DNA from: Streptomyces shenzhenensis
Lineage (GTDB): Bacteria; Actinomycetota; Actinomycetes; Streptomycetales; Streptomycetaceae
Assembly: GCF_003688995.1 (NCBI RefSeq)
Contig: NZ_PENI01000011.1
Coordinates: 124,001 to 188,000, forward strand
Direction of reading: 5' to 3'
Length of the DNA stretch: 64,000 bases
This document shows positions 1 through 7,986 of this stretch, piece after piece. Each line of letters starts with the position of its first letter. Position 1 is the first letter of the stretch. Made by a program: the position numbers and the translations under genes. A model generated the notes under the pieces. It ran no database searches, was not told the DNA's origin, and saw only the letters and a list, made by a program, of their open reading frames with translations.

Positions 1-2
1 TA

Positions 3-134
3 CGGATGGCGCTGGCCCGGAAGCTGCTGGTCATTACGGCCGTGGCCAAGCACGATCTCGCCGACGCGGCAAGGCGGCTCGACCGGTTCACCGCGGACCT
101 CGACGCGGGTCGATTCCCCGAAGAGGAACGCTGA
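3..134 (+). CDS. C-terminal fragment of an unrecognised protein
   Basis: An open frame enters from the left edge and stops at a TGA ending at base 134. The visible 43 residues are helical and charged (ALARKLLVITAVAKHDLAD near the start, GRFPEEER at the end). No motif is recognisable and the start lies outside the window, so I assign no function. It ends 137 bases before hupS, and the hupS promoter lies in that gap, so it is probably a separate transcription unit. Confidence 0.5.
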   Translation, partial: RMALARKLLVITAVAKHDLADAARRLDRFTADLDAGRFPEEER

Positions 135-191
135 ACAAGTCCGGGAGGACCGAGTCCGTTGCGGCACAAGGGTGATTAGCCCGTTTCGTGT

Positions 192-220
192 TTGATTTGC
201 GGTATATATCTGCCTAACGT
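192..220 (+). promoter_or_regulatory. Probable hupS promoter (-35 TTGATT, -10 TAACGT)
   Basis: TTGATT (192-197) and TAACGT (215-220) are separated by 17 bases in an AT-rich patch that contrasts with its GC-rich surroundings. The -10 box is about 50 bases upstream of the hupS GTG. The boxes fit the main vegetative sigma consensus. No start site has been mapped, so this is inference. Confidence 0.55.
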
Positions 221-271
221 GCGAAAAAGCTAGATCAGTTTCGTTCTGGCGATGTCTCCGAAGGGGAAGAC

Positions 272-910
272 GTGAACAAGGCGCAGCTCGTAGAAGCGAT
301 TGCCGACAAGATGGGTGGCCGCCAGCAGGCCGCCGATGCTGTCGATCATGTCCTGGACGCCATTGTCCGCGCGGTCGTCGCGGGCGAGCGGGTCTCGGTC
401 ACCGGCTTCGGGTCCTTCGAGAAGGTGGACCGCCCCGCCCGTTACGCCCGTAACCCCCAGACGGGCGAGCGGGTTCGGGTCAAGAAGACCTCGGTGCCGC
501 GGTTCCGTGCCGGTCAGGGCTTCAAGGACCTGGTGAGCGGCTCGAAGAAGCTCCCGCGGGGCGGCGAGGTCTCGGTCAAGAAGGCGCCCAAGGGCAGCCT
601 GACCGGCGGTGCTGCCGCGACGGTCAAGAAGGCCGCCGCCAAGAAGGTGACCGCCAAGAAGGCCACGGCAGCGGCGAAGAAGGCCGCGGTGAAGAAGACG
701 ACCGCCAAGAAGACCACGGCGGCCGCCAAGAAGGTCACGGCCAAGAAGACGACCGCCAAGAAGACCGCGGCGGCCGCCAAGAAGACCACCGCGAAGAAGG
801 CCACCGCGAAGAAGGCGACGGCCAAGAAGGCCCCGGCGAAGAAGGCCCCGGCCAAGAAGTCGACGGCTCGCAAGACCACCGCCAAGAAGGTCACCGCCCG
901 CAAGGCGTAA
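272..910 (+). CDS. hupS: HU-family nucleoid protein with long lysine/alanine-rich tail
   Basis: This is a histone-like HU protein of 212 residues that binds and bends DNA and compacts the nucleoid. Residues 1-95 form the HU fold, opening with MNKAQLVEAI and including the DNA-binding arm segment around TGERVRVKKTSVPRFRAG. From about residue 108 the protein is a low-complexity tail of AKK, TTAKK and PAKK repeats, like the C-terminal domain of eukaryotic linker histone. Ordinary HU is about 93 residues, so the tail more than doubles it. The start is GTG with AAGGGGAAGA just upstream. In Streptomyces this two-domain form is HupS, associated with sporulating nucleoids. It is followed by a strong hairpin. 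Confidence 0.95.
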   Translation: MNKAQLVEAIADKMGGRQQAADAVDHVLDAIVRAVVAGERVSVTGFGSFEKVDRPARYARNPQTGERVRVKKTSVPRFRAGQGFKDLVSGSKKLPRGGEVSVKKAPKGSLTGGAAATVKKAAAKKVTAKKATAAAKKAAVKKTTAKKTTAAAKKVTAKKTTAKKTAAAAKKTTAKKATAKKATAKKAPAKKAPAKKSTARKTTAKKVTARKA

Positions 911-932
911 GGGCACCAGGGCACTCACACGC

Positions 933-962
933 CGGGCCGGACTCCCTCGGGAGTCCGGCCCG
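933..962 (+). terminator. Hairpin after hupS
   Basis: The arm GGGCCGGACTCCC (934-946) pairs perfectly with 949-961, and one further C-G pair closes it. The loop is only two bases, so the tip pairs must open. There is no long T-run, which is common for terminators in this genus. It lies 23 bases after the hupS stop. Confidence 0.75.
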
Positions 963-1009
963 CGGCGCGTTCGGGGGCTTTTCGCGTTCAGGGCGTCATA
1001 TCTCGCCGC

Positions 1010-1222
1010 TCAGAGCGTCTGCAGGGTCACCAGGGTGATCCGCAGGCCCGGGCCGGCCCCGTCGGCCGGTTCCGTCTCGATCCGCACCCGCTGCCCGGGC
1101 CGCAGCAGCCGCAGCCCGCCCGCGTCGAACGCCGGCGCGTCGAAGGGCACCGGGGTGCCGTCGTCCAGCAGCACCTGCCCGCTGCGGGTCTCGGGGTCGT
1201 ACGTGTATGCGGTCGCCTGCAT
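1010..1222 (-). CDS. Small conserved hypothetical protein (70 aa)
   Basis: This is a compact 70-residue protein beginning MQATAYTYDPETRSGQVLL. The pattern (a D-P-E-T-R-S-G-x-V opening, DDGTPVPFDAPAF in the middle, then GQRVRIETE) suggests a small beta-barrel of the OB or cold-shock type, but RNA-binding residues of true Csp proteins are not evident. It lies 9 bases downstream of cofC on the same strand and is probably co-transcribed. Function unknown. Confidence 0.7.
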   Translation of the reverse strand: MQATAYTYDPETRSGQVLLDDGTPVPFDAPAFDAGGLRLLRPGQRVRIETEPADGAGPGLRITLVTLQTL

Positions 1223-1231
1223 GACGGCAGC

Positions 1232-1870
1232 CTACTGCCCGGGGATCAGCAGCCGCGCGGCCGCCGCCGCGGTGCGCGGACCCACCCCGAGCACCAGTGC
1301 CGCGCGCAGATCGGCGCCGGTGTCCACGTCCTGCCGTACCGAGTCCACCGTGTCCAGCCGGAGTTCCCGCGCGCCCGACGCACCGTGCCGGGCGCGGGAA
1401 TCGCCGCCGAAAGCCGGGCGCAATTCCCGCCCGGGGGCCGCCGCCAGCAGCGTCGTGCCGATTCCGGCGGCATCAGGGAGAAAGGCACGCGGGAATTCGG
1501 CCGCGGCGTCCAGCACCCGGGCCAATTCCGGCGGGCGCAACGCCGGCAGATCGGCGTTCAGGGCCGCCACCGCGGCTCCCGGGCGCGCCGACCGTACGAC
1601 ACCGGCCGCGTGCGCCAGGGCGGCGTTCAGGCCGCCGCCCGGCTCGTCCGGGACGATGCGGGCGCCGAGCGCCGTGAGTTCCCGGCCGGCCAGCGCGTCG
1701 TCCGTGACGACCGCCACATCCCGCACCGCCCCACAGGCCAGCGCCGCCGCCACCGTGTCCTGCGCGAACGCCAGCGCCAGCCCCGGGCGCAGCCCGTCGG
1801 CCGCGGTGTCCGCGAGCCTGCTCTTGGCCAGCGCCAAGGGCTTCACGGGGATGACCAAGGTCCACTGCAC
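1232..1870 (-). CDS. cofC: 2-phospho-L-lactate / phosphoenolpyruvate guanylyltransferase
   Basis: CofC (FbiD) activates 2-phospholactate or phosphoenolpyruvate with GTP for biosynthesis of the deazaflavin cofactor F420. The 212-residue product begins QWTLVIPVKPLALAKSRL, the nucleotide-binding opening typical of the family. It continues through VVTDDALAGRELTALGARIV and ALNADLPALRPPELARVL, the latter holding the metal-binding Asp. The start is GTG (complement of 1868-1870). It is divergent from the acyltransferase gene across 144 bases. F420 synthesis is expected in this organism group. Family assignment is secure; the exact substrate is not visible in the sequence. Confidence 0.88.
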   Translation of the reverse strand: MQWTLVIPVKPLALAKSRLADTAADGLRPGLALAFAQDTVAAALACGAVRDVAVVTDDALAGRELTALGARIVPDEPGGGLNAALAHAAGVVRSARPGAAVAALNADLPALRPPELARVLDAAAEFPRAFLPDAAGIGTTLLAAAPGRELRPAFGGDSRARHGASGARELRLDTVDSVRQDVDTGADLRAALVLGVGPRTAAAAARLLIPGQ

Positions 1871-2014
1871 CGACGTACCGTCCCTCTCTCGTCGCGGTCA
1901 TTGTCACCCGGGTCATCCGGCGGCCCGGGCGGCGGGGCGTACGGTGTCCTCGACATACGGGCGGCCTGGAGCGACACTTGTGCGGCTCCCCAGGCTCTAG
2001 AGGAAGGTGCACGC

Positions 2015-2779
2015 GTGTCCCGCCGCAGAATCGGCTTCTGGTACCGCTTCGCCGCGGTGATCTGCAAACCGCCGCTGGTGGTTCTGATCAAGCGGGACTG
2101 GCGTGGAATGGAGCACATTCCGGCCGAGGGCGGATTTATCACGGTGGTGAACCACAATTCCCACATCGATCCCCTCGCGTACGCGCACTATCAGTACAAC
2201 ACCGGACGGGTGCCGCGATTCCTGGCGAAGAGCGGTCTTTTCAAGAAGGGCTTCGTCGGGGCCGGGATGCGCGGCACCGGACAGATCCCCGTGTACCGGG
2301 AGAGCACCGACGCGCTCAGCGCCTTCCGGGCCGCGATCGACGCGGTGGAGCGCGGCGAGTGCGTCGCCTTCTACCCCGAGGGCACCCTCACCCGCGACCC
2401 GGACGGCTGGCCCATGACGGGCAAGACCGGCGCCGCGAGGGTGGCCCTGCAGACCAAGTGCCCGGTCATCCCCGTCGCCCAGTGGGGCTGCAACGAGCTG
2501 CTGCCGCCGTACGCCAAGAGGCCCGACATCCTGCCGCGCAAGACGCACCACGTGCTCGCGGGCCCGCCGGTGGATCTGTCGCGCTTCTACGACCAGGAGA
2601 TGACCGCGGAGGTACTCAAGGAGGCCACCGAGGTCATCATGTCCGCCATCACCCGCCAGCTGGAGGAGATCCGCGGCGAGAAGGCGCCCGATACGCCGTA
2701 CGATCCGCGTCGGGAGCGGATCGAGCAGCGACGCAGGACGCGGGCGCAGAGCGGTCAGGAAGGGAACGGCGGCAAGTGA
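2015..2779 (+). CDS. plsC: 1-acyl-sn-glycerol-3-phosphate acyltransferase (PlsC family)
   Basis: This membrane-associated lysophosphatidic acid acyltransferase makes phosphatidic acid. The 254-residue product has the H(X)4D catalytic motif NHNSHID at residues 46-52 and the glycerophosphate-binding FYPEGT at 119-124. The open frame extends far upstream, but GTG at 2015, preceded by AGAGGAAGG, gives the normal family length and a sensible N-terminus. The basic, Arg-rich C-terminus (from about residue 230) is outside the catalytic core. Its stop overlaps the gpsA start (GTGA), so the two phospholipid-precursor genes are translationally coupled. Confidence 0.9.
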   Translation: MSRRRIGFWYRFAAVICKPPLVVLIKRDWRGMEHIPAEGGFITVVNHNSHIDPLAYAHYQYNTGRVPRFLAKSGLFKKGFVGAGMRGTGQIPVYRESTDALSAFRAAIDAVERGECVAFYPEGTLTRDPDGWPMTGKTGAARVALQTKCPVIPVAQWGCNELLPPYAKRPDILPRKTHHVLAGPPVDLSRFYDQEMTAEVLKEATEVIMSAITRQLEEIRGEKAPDTPYDPRRERIEQRRRTRAQSGQEGNGGK

Positions 2780-3786
2780 GCGAGCCTGTCAAAGCGGCGG
2801 TCTTCAGCGCCGGTTCGTGGGGTACGGCGTTCGGGATGGTGCTGGCCGACGCGGGGTGCGAGGTCACCCTGTGGGCCCGGCGCCCGGAGGTCGAGGAGGC
2901 GATCAACTCCACGCGGACCAACCCCGACTATCTGCCCGGTGTCGAGCTGCCGGCGAACCTGCGGGCCACCACCGACCCCGCCGAGGCCGCGGCCGGCGCC
3001 GACTTCACGGTGCTGTCGGTGCCCTCGCAGACACTGCGCGCGAACCTGGCCGACTGGGTCCCGCTGCTCGCGCCCGACACGGTCCTCGTCTCCCTGATGA
3101 AGGGCGTGGAACTCGGCTCCACGATGCGGATGAGCGAGGTGATCGAGGACGTCGCCAAGGTCGGTCACGACCGGATCGCCGTGGTCACCGGCCCCAATCT
3201 GGCCCGGGAGATCGCCGCCCGGATGCCCGCGGCGGCCGTGGTCGCCTGCACCGACGAGGCGGTGGCCCGGCGGCTCCAGGCTCACTGCCACACGCCCTAC
3301 TTCCGTCCGTACACCAACACCGACGTGGTGGGCTGCGAGCTGGGCGGCGCCGTGAAGAACGTCATCGGCCTCGCCGTGGGCATCGCCGACGGCATGGGGC
3401 TCGGCGACAACGCCAAGGGCTCGCTGATCACGCGCGGGCTCGCCGAGACCACCCGGCTCGGCGTGGTGCTGGGCGCCGATCCGCTGACCTTCTCCGGACT
3501 CGCGGGCCTGGGCGACCTGGTGGCCACCTGTTCCTCGCCGCTGTCCCGCAACCACACCTTCGGCACCAACCTCGGCAAGGGCATGACCCTGGAGGAGACC
3601 ATCGCGGTCACGAGGCAGACCGCCGAGGGCGTCAAGTCCTGCGAGTCCGTGCTCGATCTGGCCCGCAGGCACGGCGTCGACATGCCCCTCACGGAGACGG
3701 TCGTCGGCATCGTGCACGAGGGCAAGCCGCCGGTCGTGGCGCTCAAGGAACTGATGTCGCGCAGCGCCAAACCCGAACGACGGTGA
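2776..3786 (+). CDS. gpsA: NAD(P)-dependent glycerol-3-phosphate dehydrogenase
   Basis: GpsA reduces dihydroxyacetone phosphate to sn-glycerol-3-phosphate, the backbone for phospholipids. The product has 336 residues, normal for the family. The N-terminal Rossmann loop reads VFSAGSWGTAFG, so the first Gly of the usual GxGxxG is Ser. The segment GPNLAREIA and the catalytic-lysine region GGAVKNVIGLAVGIADG are intact, as is the C-terminal GLAGLGDLVATC. The GTG start overlaps the plsC stop. The product feeds PlsC-type acylation, which explains the pairing. Confidence 0.95.
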   Translation: MSEPVKAAVFSAGSWGTAFGMVLADAGCEVTLWARRPEVEEAINSTRTNPDYLPGVELPANLRATTDPAEAAAGADFTVLSVPSQTLRANLADWVPLLAPDTVLVSLMKGVELGSTMRMSEVIEDVAKVGHDRIAVVTGPNLAREIAARMPAAAVVACTDEAVARRLQAHCHTPYFRPYTNTDVVGCELGGAVKNVIGLAVGIADGMGLGDNAKGSLITRGLAETTRLGVVLGADPLTFSGLAGLGDLVATCSSPLSRNHTFGTNLGKGMTLEETIAVTRQTAEGVKSCESVLDLARRHGVDMPLTETVVGIVHEGKPPVVALKELMSRSAKPERR

Positions 3787-3868
3787 GCGAACCGGGCCGT
3801 ATTTGGTCCGTTTGCGTTCGGGGCAGACGCTGTGTCCGACCACTACCAACGGGTACTCTCAACGCGAT

Positions 3869-5026
3869 ATGAGCACCGAGAACCTCCCCCAGAGCCCTGA
3901 GCAGCAGCCGCGCAAGCCGCGTGTGGCCGTCGTGTTCGGCGGGCGCAGCTCCGAACACGGGATCTCCATGGTCACCGCGGGCGCCGTGCTGCGCGCCATC
4001 GACCGCACCAAGTACGACGTGCTGCCGATCGGCATCACGCGGGACGGGCGTTGGGTGCTCACCGCGGACGCCCCGGAGCGCATGGCCATCGCCGAACGCC
4101 GCACGCCCGAGGTCGAGGAACTCGCCGAGTCGAGCGAGGGCGCCGTGGTGCTCCCCGTCGACCCGGGCAACCGCGAGGTCGTCTACAGCGAGCCCGGCTC
4201 CGTGCCGAAGGCGCTGGGCGAGGTCGACGTGGTCTTCCCGGTGCTGCACGGCCCGTACGGCGAGGACGGCACCCTCCAGGGGCTGCTGGAGCTGTCCGGC
4301 GTCCCGTACGTGGGCTCGGGCGTGCTCGCCTCGGCCGTCGGCCAGGACAAGGAGTACATGAAGCGGGTCTTCACCTCCTTCGGGCTCGCGGTCGGCCCGT
4401 ACCTGGTGATCCGGCCGCGGGAGTGGGAGCGCGACGAGTCCGCCGCCCGCAGCCGGATCGTCGACTTCGCCGGGGAGCACGGCTGGCCGCTGTTCGTGAA
4501 GCCCGCGCGCGCGGGCTCGTCGATCGGCATCACCAAGGTCGACGACCTGTCCGGGCTGGACGAGGCGATCGCCGAGGCCCGGGCGCACGACCCGAAGATC
4601 CTGGTCGAGGCCGCGCTGCGGGGCCGCGAGATCGAGTGCGGGGTGCTGGAGTTCGAGGACGGCCCGCGGGCCTCCGTACCGGCCGAGATCCCGCCGCCGG
4701 ACGCGCACGCGTACTACGACTTCGAGGCCAAGTACATCGACTCCACGCCCGGCATCGTGCCCGCGCCGCTGACCGAGGAGGAGACCGCCGAGGTGCGGCG
4801 GCTCGCGGTGGCGGCCTTCGAGGCGGCCTCCTGCGAGGGGCTGGTCCGCGCGGACTTCTTCCTCACCGAGGACGGCGAGTTCGTGATCAACGAGATCAAC
4901 ACGATGCCCGGCTTCACGCCGATCTCGATGTACCCGCAGATGTGGCAGGCGTCCGGGATCAGCTATCCCGAGCTGGTGGATCTGCTGGTGCGGGCTGCGC
5001 TGCGGCGCTCCACGGGTCTGCGCTGA
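3869..5026 (+). CDS. ddlA: D-alanine--D-alanine ligase
   Basis: This ATP-grasp ligase makes the D-Ala-D-Ala dipeptide for peptidoglycan precursors. The product has 385 residues. VVFGGRSSEHGISMVTAG opens the N-terminal domain, HGPYGEDGTLQGLLELSG carries the ligand-binding segment, and NEINTMPGFTPISMYPQM is the metal-binding C-terminal signature. I chose the ATG at 3869 because the protein family begins just before this point. No Shine-Dalgarno is evident. A TACTCT box at 3854-3859 would place transcription within a few bases of the ATG, so the mRNA may be nearly leaderless (inference). It is followed by a hairpin shared with the opposing gene. Confidence 0.94.
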   Translation: MSTENLPQSPEQQPRKPRVAVVFGGRSSEHGISMVTAGAVLRAIDRTKYDVLPIGITRDGRWVLTADAPERMAIAERRTPEVEELAESSEGAVVLPVDPGNREVVYSEPGSVPKALGEVDVVFPVLHGPYGEDGTLQGLLELSGVPYVGSGVLASAVGQDKEYMKRVFTSFGLAVGPYLVIRPREWERDESAARSRIVDFAGEHGWPLFVKPARAGSSIGITKVDDLSGLDEAIAEARAHDPKILVEAALRGREIECGVLEFEDGPRASVPAEIPPPDAHAYYDFEAKYIDSTPGIVPAPLTEEETAEVRRLAVAAFEAASCEGLVRADFFLTEDGEFVINEINTMPGFTPISMYPQMWQASGISYPELVDLLVRAALRRSTGLR

Positions 5027-5078
5027 GCGCTCCGCGGGTTCAGCCGTTCACGTCGTCGGTTGTCTGCGGCTGCGTCGT

Positions 5079-5120
5079 GGCTGGGCGCGCAGTTCCCCGC
5101 GCCCCTTTGGGGCGCGGGGG
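5079..5120. repeat. Streptomyces-type interspersed GC palindrome, likely bidirectional terminator
   Basis: CCCCGCGCCCC (5095-5105), a TTT loop and GGGGCGCGGGG (5109-5119) form a perfect 11-bp stem, preceded by GCGCGCAGTT. From memory, this GCGCAGTTCCCCGCGCCCC-type block recurs between convergent genes in Streptomyces chromosomes. Here it lies between the convergent ddlA and DUF3515 genes, where it could stop transcription from both sides. Confidence 0.65.
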
Positions 5121-5122
5121 AG

Positions 5123-5638
5123 TCAGGTCATGGAGGCGATTCCCTCGGGGATCGCCTTCTTCACGGCCGGTGCGAGGCCGACCAGTACCGTCGAACTCTC
5201 CTGGTCGCCGTCCCCCTTCGGCAGGGTCACCTGCACATACGCCTCGCGGTTGGCCGTGGTGAACCGCATCGTCCCGTCGGACTGCTTCTCCATCAGCCAG
5301 TCGACGCCGTTCACGCCGCCCCCGATCGCGCCGGGGTCGTCGCCGTTCGCGACCGCGGGGTCGGTCATCTTGGGCGGCCGGGTGACACCGCAGCGCAGTA
5401 TGATCGCCGGGCTTCCCCAGCCCGCCGTGAAGGCGGACCGGGGCTCGGGGTCGTTGCGGCTCCGTCCGTCCAGCGTCCCCGGCAGCGCCTTGTCCAGGTT
5501 CTGACACAACCCGGCCGTCTTCGCGTCCGGGCTGGGAACCGCGGCGGTGGCGTCGTCGTCTGCTGAGGAACAGCCCGCGACGGAGATCAGCAGGGCGAGC
5601 GCGGGCAGACCGAGGAGCCGGTGCCGGAAGATGTTCAC
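5123..5638 (-). CDS. DUF3515-family putative lipoprotein
   Basis: The product has 171 residues. It starts with a signal peptide (MNIFRHRLLGLPALALLISV) and a lipobox VAGC, so it should be lipid-anchored outside the membrane. The mature part begins with a disordered Ser/Asp/Ala stretch, then a region with conserved cysteines (GLCQNLDKALPG and ILRCGV) typical of DUF3515. The GTG start is the complement of 5636-5638. No enzymatic motif is visible. It is convergent with ddlA. Family known, function unknown. Confidence 0.82.
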   Translation of the reverse strand: MNIFRHRLLGLPALALLISVAGCSSADDDATAAVPSPDAKTAGLCQNLDKALPGTLDGRSRNDPEPRSAFTAGWGSPAIILRCGVTRPPKMTDPAVANGDDPGAIGGGVNGVDWLMEKQSDGTMRFTTANREAYVQVTLPKGDGDQESSTVLVGLAPAVKKAIPEGIASMT

Positions 5639-5658
5639 CGGCCAAGGGTAGACGGGGG

Positions 5659-5892
5659 CTACAGATGGACGACCGGGCAGGTCAGGGTGCGGGTGATGCC
5701 GTCCACTTGCTGGACCTTGGCGACCACCATGCGACCCAGATCGTCCACGGTGTCCGCTTGTGCGCGCACGATGACGTCATAAGGTCCCGTCACGTCCTCG
5801 GCCTGGATCACTCCAGGGAGCCTGCTGATCGTCTCGGCGACGGTCGACGCCTTGCCGACCTCCGTCTGGATCAGGATGTACGCCTGTACCAC
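5659..5892 (-). CDS. Stand-alone Lrp/AsnC ligand-binding (RAM) domain protein
   Basis: This 77-residue protein consists only of the alpha-beta ligand-binding domain of Lrp/AsnC regulators (VQAYILIQTEVGKASTVAE, then GPYDVIVRAQADTVDDLG and VDGITRTLTCPVV). There is no helix-turn-helix. The GTG at 5892 is preceded by CTGGAGG and gives the family's usual length; the open frame upstream is longer but unlike the family. Such proteins form ring oligomers and may bind amino acids or modulate full-length Lrp proteins. It sits 20 bases upstream of the lipoprotein gene on the same strand and is divergent from thiL. Confidence 0.85.
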   Translation of the reverse strand: MVQAYILIQTEVGKASTVAETISRLPGVIQAEDVTGPYDVIVRAQADTVDDLGRMVVAKVQQVDGITRTLTCPVVHL

Positions 5893-6098
5893 GGAACCTC
5901 CAGGGCGGCCACGAGGATCATGTGGGGAAAAGGAACGCCACGGTATCGCGTCGCCGCTCGTCACGGGGAGACCTGCGGAGAGCGGGGTCCGCGCGCCGGG
6001 GTGCAGGCACGACGGAAGTTGACGGCCGTCTCGACCGTATCGAGGACGACGATGAGGTACGAGCGGGCGCGGACAGGCACAGAAGGGGCGAAAGGGAA

Positions 6099-7064
6099 AT
6101 GAAGGGCACTGTTGGTGAGCTAGGGGAATTCGGGCTCATCAGGGAGCTCACCTCCCGTCTGACGACCACCCCGGCGGTCCGGGTGGGGCCCGGCGACGAC
6201 GCCGCGGTGGTCGCCGCGCCCGACCGCCGGGTGGTGGCGAGCACCGACATCCTGCTGGAGGGACGGCACTTCCGCCGCGACTGGTCCACGGCGTACGACG
6301 TGGGCCGCAAGGCCGCCGCGCAGAACCTCGCCGACATCGCGGCCATGGGCGCCGTGCCCACCGCCCTGCTGCTCGGCCTGGTCGTACCCGCCGAACTCCC
6401 GGTCACCTGGCCCAGTGAGCTGATGGACGGACTGCGCGACGAGTGCCAGGTCGCCGGCGCCTCGGTGGTCGGCGGCGATGTGGTGCGCGGCGACACGATC
6501 ATGGTGTCGATCACCGCGCTCGGCGATCTGCGCAACCAGGAGCCCGTGACCCGGGCGGGCGCGCAGCCCGGCGACCTCGTCGCGGTCACCGGCTGGCTGG
6601 GCTGGTCAGCGGCCGGGTACGCGGTGCTCTCCCGGGGCTTCCGCTCGCCGCGCGCCTTCGTCGAGGCCCACCGCCGCCCCGAGCCGCCGTACCACGCGGG
6701 TCCGGCCGCCGCCGGGCTCGGCGCGACCGCGATGTGCGACGTGAGCGACGGGCTGATCGCCGACCTCGGGCACATCGCGGAGGCCAGCAAGGTCCGTATC
6801 GACGTCCGGTCCGGCGCCATCGACATCCCGTCCCAGATGAACGACATCGGGCAGGCCGTCGGCGTCGACCCGCTCCAGTGGGTGCTGACCGGCGGAGAGG
6901 ACCATGCGATCGTGGCGACCTTCCCGCCGGACGTGAAGCTCCCCGCCCGCTGGAAGGTGATCGGCGAGGTACTCAACCCCTCGGCGCTGCCCCAGGTGAC
7001 GGTCGACGGCGCGCCCTGGACCGACAAGGGCGGCTGGGACCACTTCGGGGACATCGAGTCATGA
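6099..7064 (+). CDS. thiL: Thiamine-monophosphate kinase
   Basis: ThiL phosphorylates thiamine monophosphate to the active cofactor thiamine diphosphate. The 321-residue product has the N-terminal nucleotide/metal motif GPGDDAAVV (residues 30-38), the substrate loop DILLEGRHFRRD, the Asp-rich AAQNLADIAAMGA, and GGEDHAIVATFP near the C-terminus. ATG at 6099 follows AAAGGGAA and matches family length. Its stop overlaps thiD (ATGA), so the two kinases of the thiamine pathway are made together. I see no TPP riboswitch core upstream. Confidence 0.94.
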   Translation: MKGTVGELGEFGLIRELTSRLTTTPAVRVGPGDDAAVVAAPDRRVVASTDILLEGRHFRRDWSTAYDVGRKAAAQNLADIAAMGAVPTALLLGLVVPAELPVTWPSELMDGLRDECQVAGASVVGGDVVRGDTIMVSITALGDLRNQEPVTRAGAQPGDLVAVTGWLGWSAAGYAVLSRGFRSPRAFVEAHRRPEPPYHAGPAAAGLGATAMCDVSDGLIADLGHIAEASKVRIDVRSGAIDIPSQMNDIGQAVGVDPLQWVLTGGEDHAIVATFPPDVKLPARWKVIGEVLNPSALPQVTVDGAPWTDKGGWDHFGDIES

Positions 7065-7855
7065 GCGCGCCACCCAGGGTGCTGACGGTCGCCGGCTCCG
7101 ACTCCGGCGGCGGCGCGGGCATCCAGGCCGACCTGAAGACCATGCTGGCGCTGGGGGCGCACGGCATGAGCGTGATCACCGCGGTCACCGCGCAGAACTC
7201 GCTCGGGGTGCAGGGCGCCTGGGAACTGCCGGTGGCGGCGGTGCGCGCCCAGTACCGCAGCGTCGTCGACGACATCGGCGTCCAGGCCGTGAAGACCGGG
7301 ATGCTGGCCTCCGCCGAACTCGTCGAGGCGGTCGCCGAGTTGATCGGCGGGACGGACGCGCCCGCGGTCGTCGACCCGGTGGGCGTGTCCAAGCACGGCG
7401 ATTCGCTGCTGGCCGCCTCCGCACTGGACTCGGTGCGCACGGCGCTGCTGCCCGCGGCGACGGTGGTCACTCCGAACCTCGACGAGGTGGCCCAACTCAC
7501 CGGAGTGCGCGTCGAGTCGGAGTCCGGGATGCGCGAGGCCGCCGCCGCCCTGCTGGCGTACGGGCCGGCCTGGGTGCTGATCAAGGGCGGGCACCTGTCC
7601 GGGGACGCCGTGGACCTGCTCACGGACGGTGCACGGGAGCACTGGCTGCGGGCGCCCCGGCTCGACAACCGGCACACGCACGGCACCGGCTGCACGCTGG
7701 CGTCCGCGATCGCCGTGGGGCTGGCACAGGGCCGGTCCGTGCCGGAGGCGGTGGCCGCGGCCAAGGAGTACGTCACCGGGGCGATCGCGGGCGGGTTCGC
7801 GCTGGGCGGCGGGATCGGTCCTGTGGACCACGGATGGCGCCTCGGGCGGGGCTGA
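7061..7855 (+). CDS. thiD: Hydroxymethylpyrimidine / phosphomethylpyrimidine kinase
   Basis: ThiD phosphorylates HMP and HMP-phosphate to give HMP-pyrophosphate for thiamine synthesis. The 264-residue product is a ribokinase-fold enzyme: GSDSGGGAGIQADLKT binds the pyrimidine near the N-terminus, VKTGMLAS follows, and HTHGTGCTLASAIA contains the anion hole and catalytic Asp/Cys region. The start overlaps the thiL stop by four bases. There is no C-terminal ThiE or TenA fusion. Confidence 0.95.
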   Translation: MSAPPRVLTVAGSDSGGGAGIQADLKTMLALGAHGMSVITAVTAQNSLGVQGAWELPVAAVRAQYRSVVDDIGVQAVKTGMLASAELVEAVAELIGGTDAPAVVDPVGVSKHGDSLLAASALDSVRTALLPAATVVTPNLDEVAQLTGVRVESESGMREAAAALLAYGPAWVLIKGGHLSGDAVDLLTDGAREHWLRAPRLDNRHTHGTGCTLASAIAVGLAQGRSVPEAVAAAKEYVTGAIAGGFALGGGIGPVDHGWRLGRG

Positions 7856-7913
7856 CGGTCCGCGCGGGCGCCCGGCGGGGCACGGCGTCACCGGCGCGGC
7901 GTGCGGGCACGGC

Positions 7914-7945
7914 AAAAAGCCGGCCCACCCGGAGGTGGACCGGCT
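7914..7945 (-). terminator. Rho-independent terminator of rpmB
   Basis: Read on the minus strand, a 12-bp stem (7934-7945 with 7918-7929, one mismatch) with a CGGA-type loop runs directly into five T residues (7914-7918). It lies 41 bases past the rpmB stop. It is one of the few hairpins here with a real T-tract. Confidence 0.8.
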
Positions 7946-7986
7946 CGATGCGGCGAACCGACGGTGGCCGCGCGCTCAGCAGTGCG

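Noticed and set aside
5893..6098. TPP riboswitch before thiL
   Set aside because: The conserved CTGAGA and ACCTGA-type core elements are absent from the leader.
5918..7915. A 665-codon minus-strand frame over thiL and thiD
   Set aside because: It is antisense to two genes with intact catalytic motifs and its own product has no recognisable fold.
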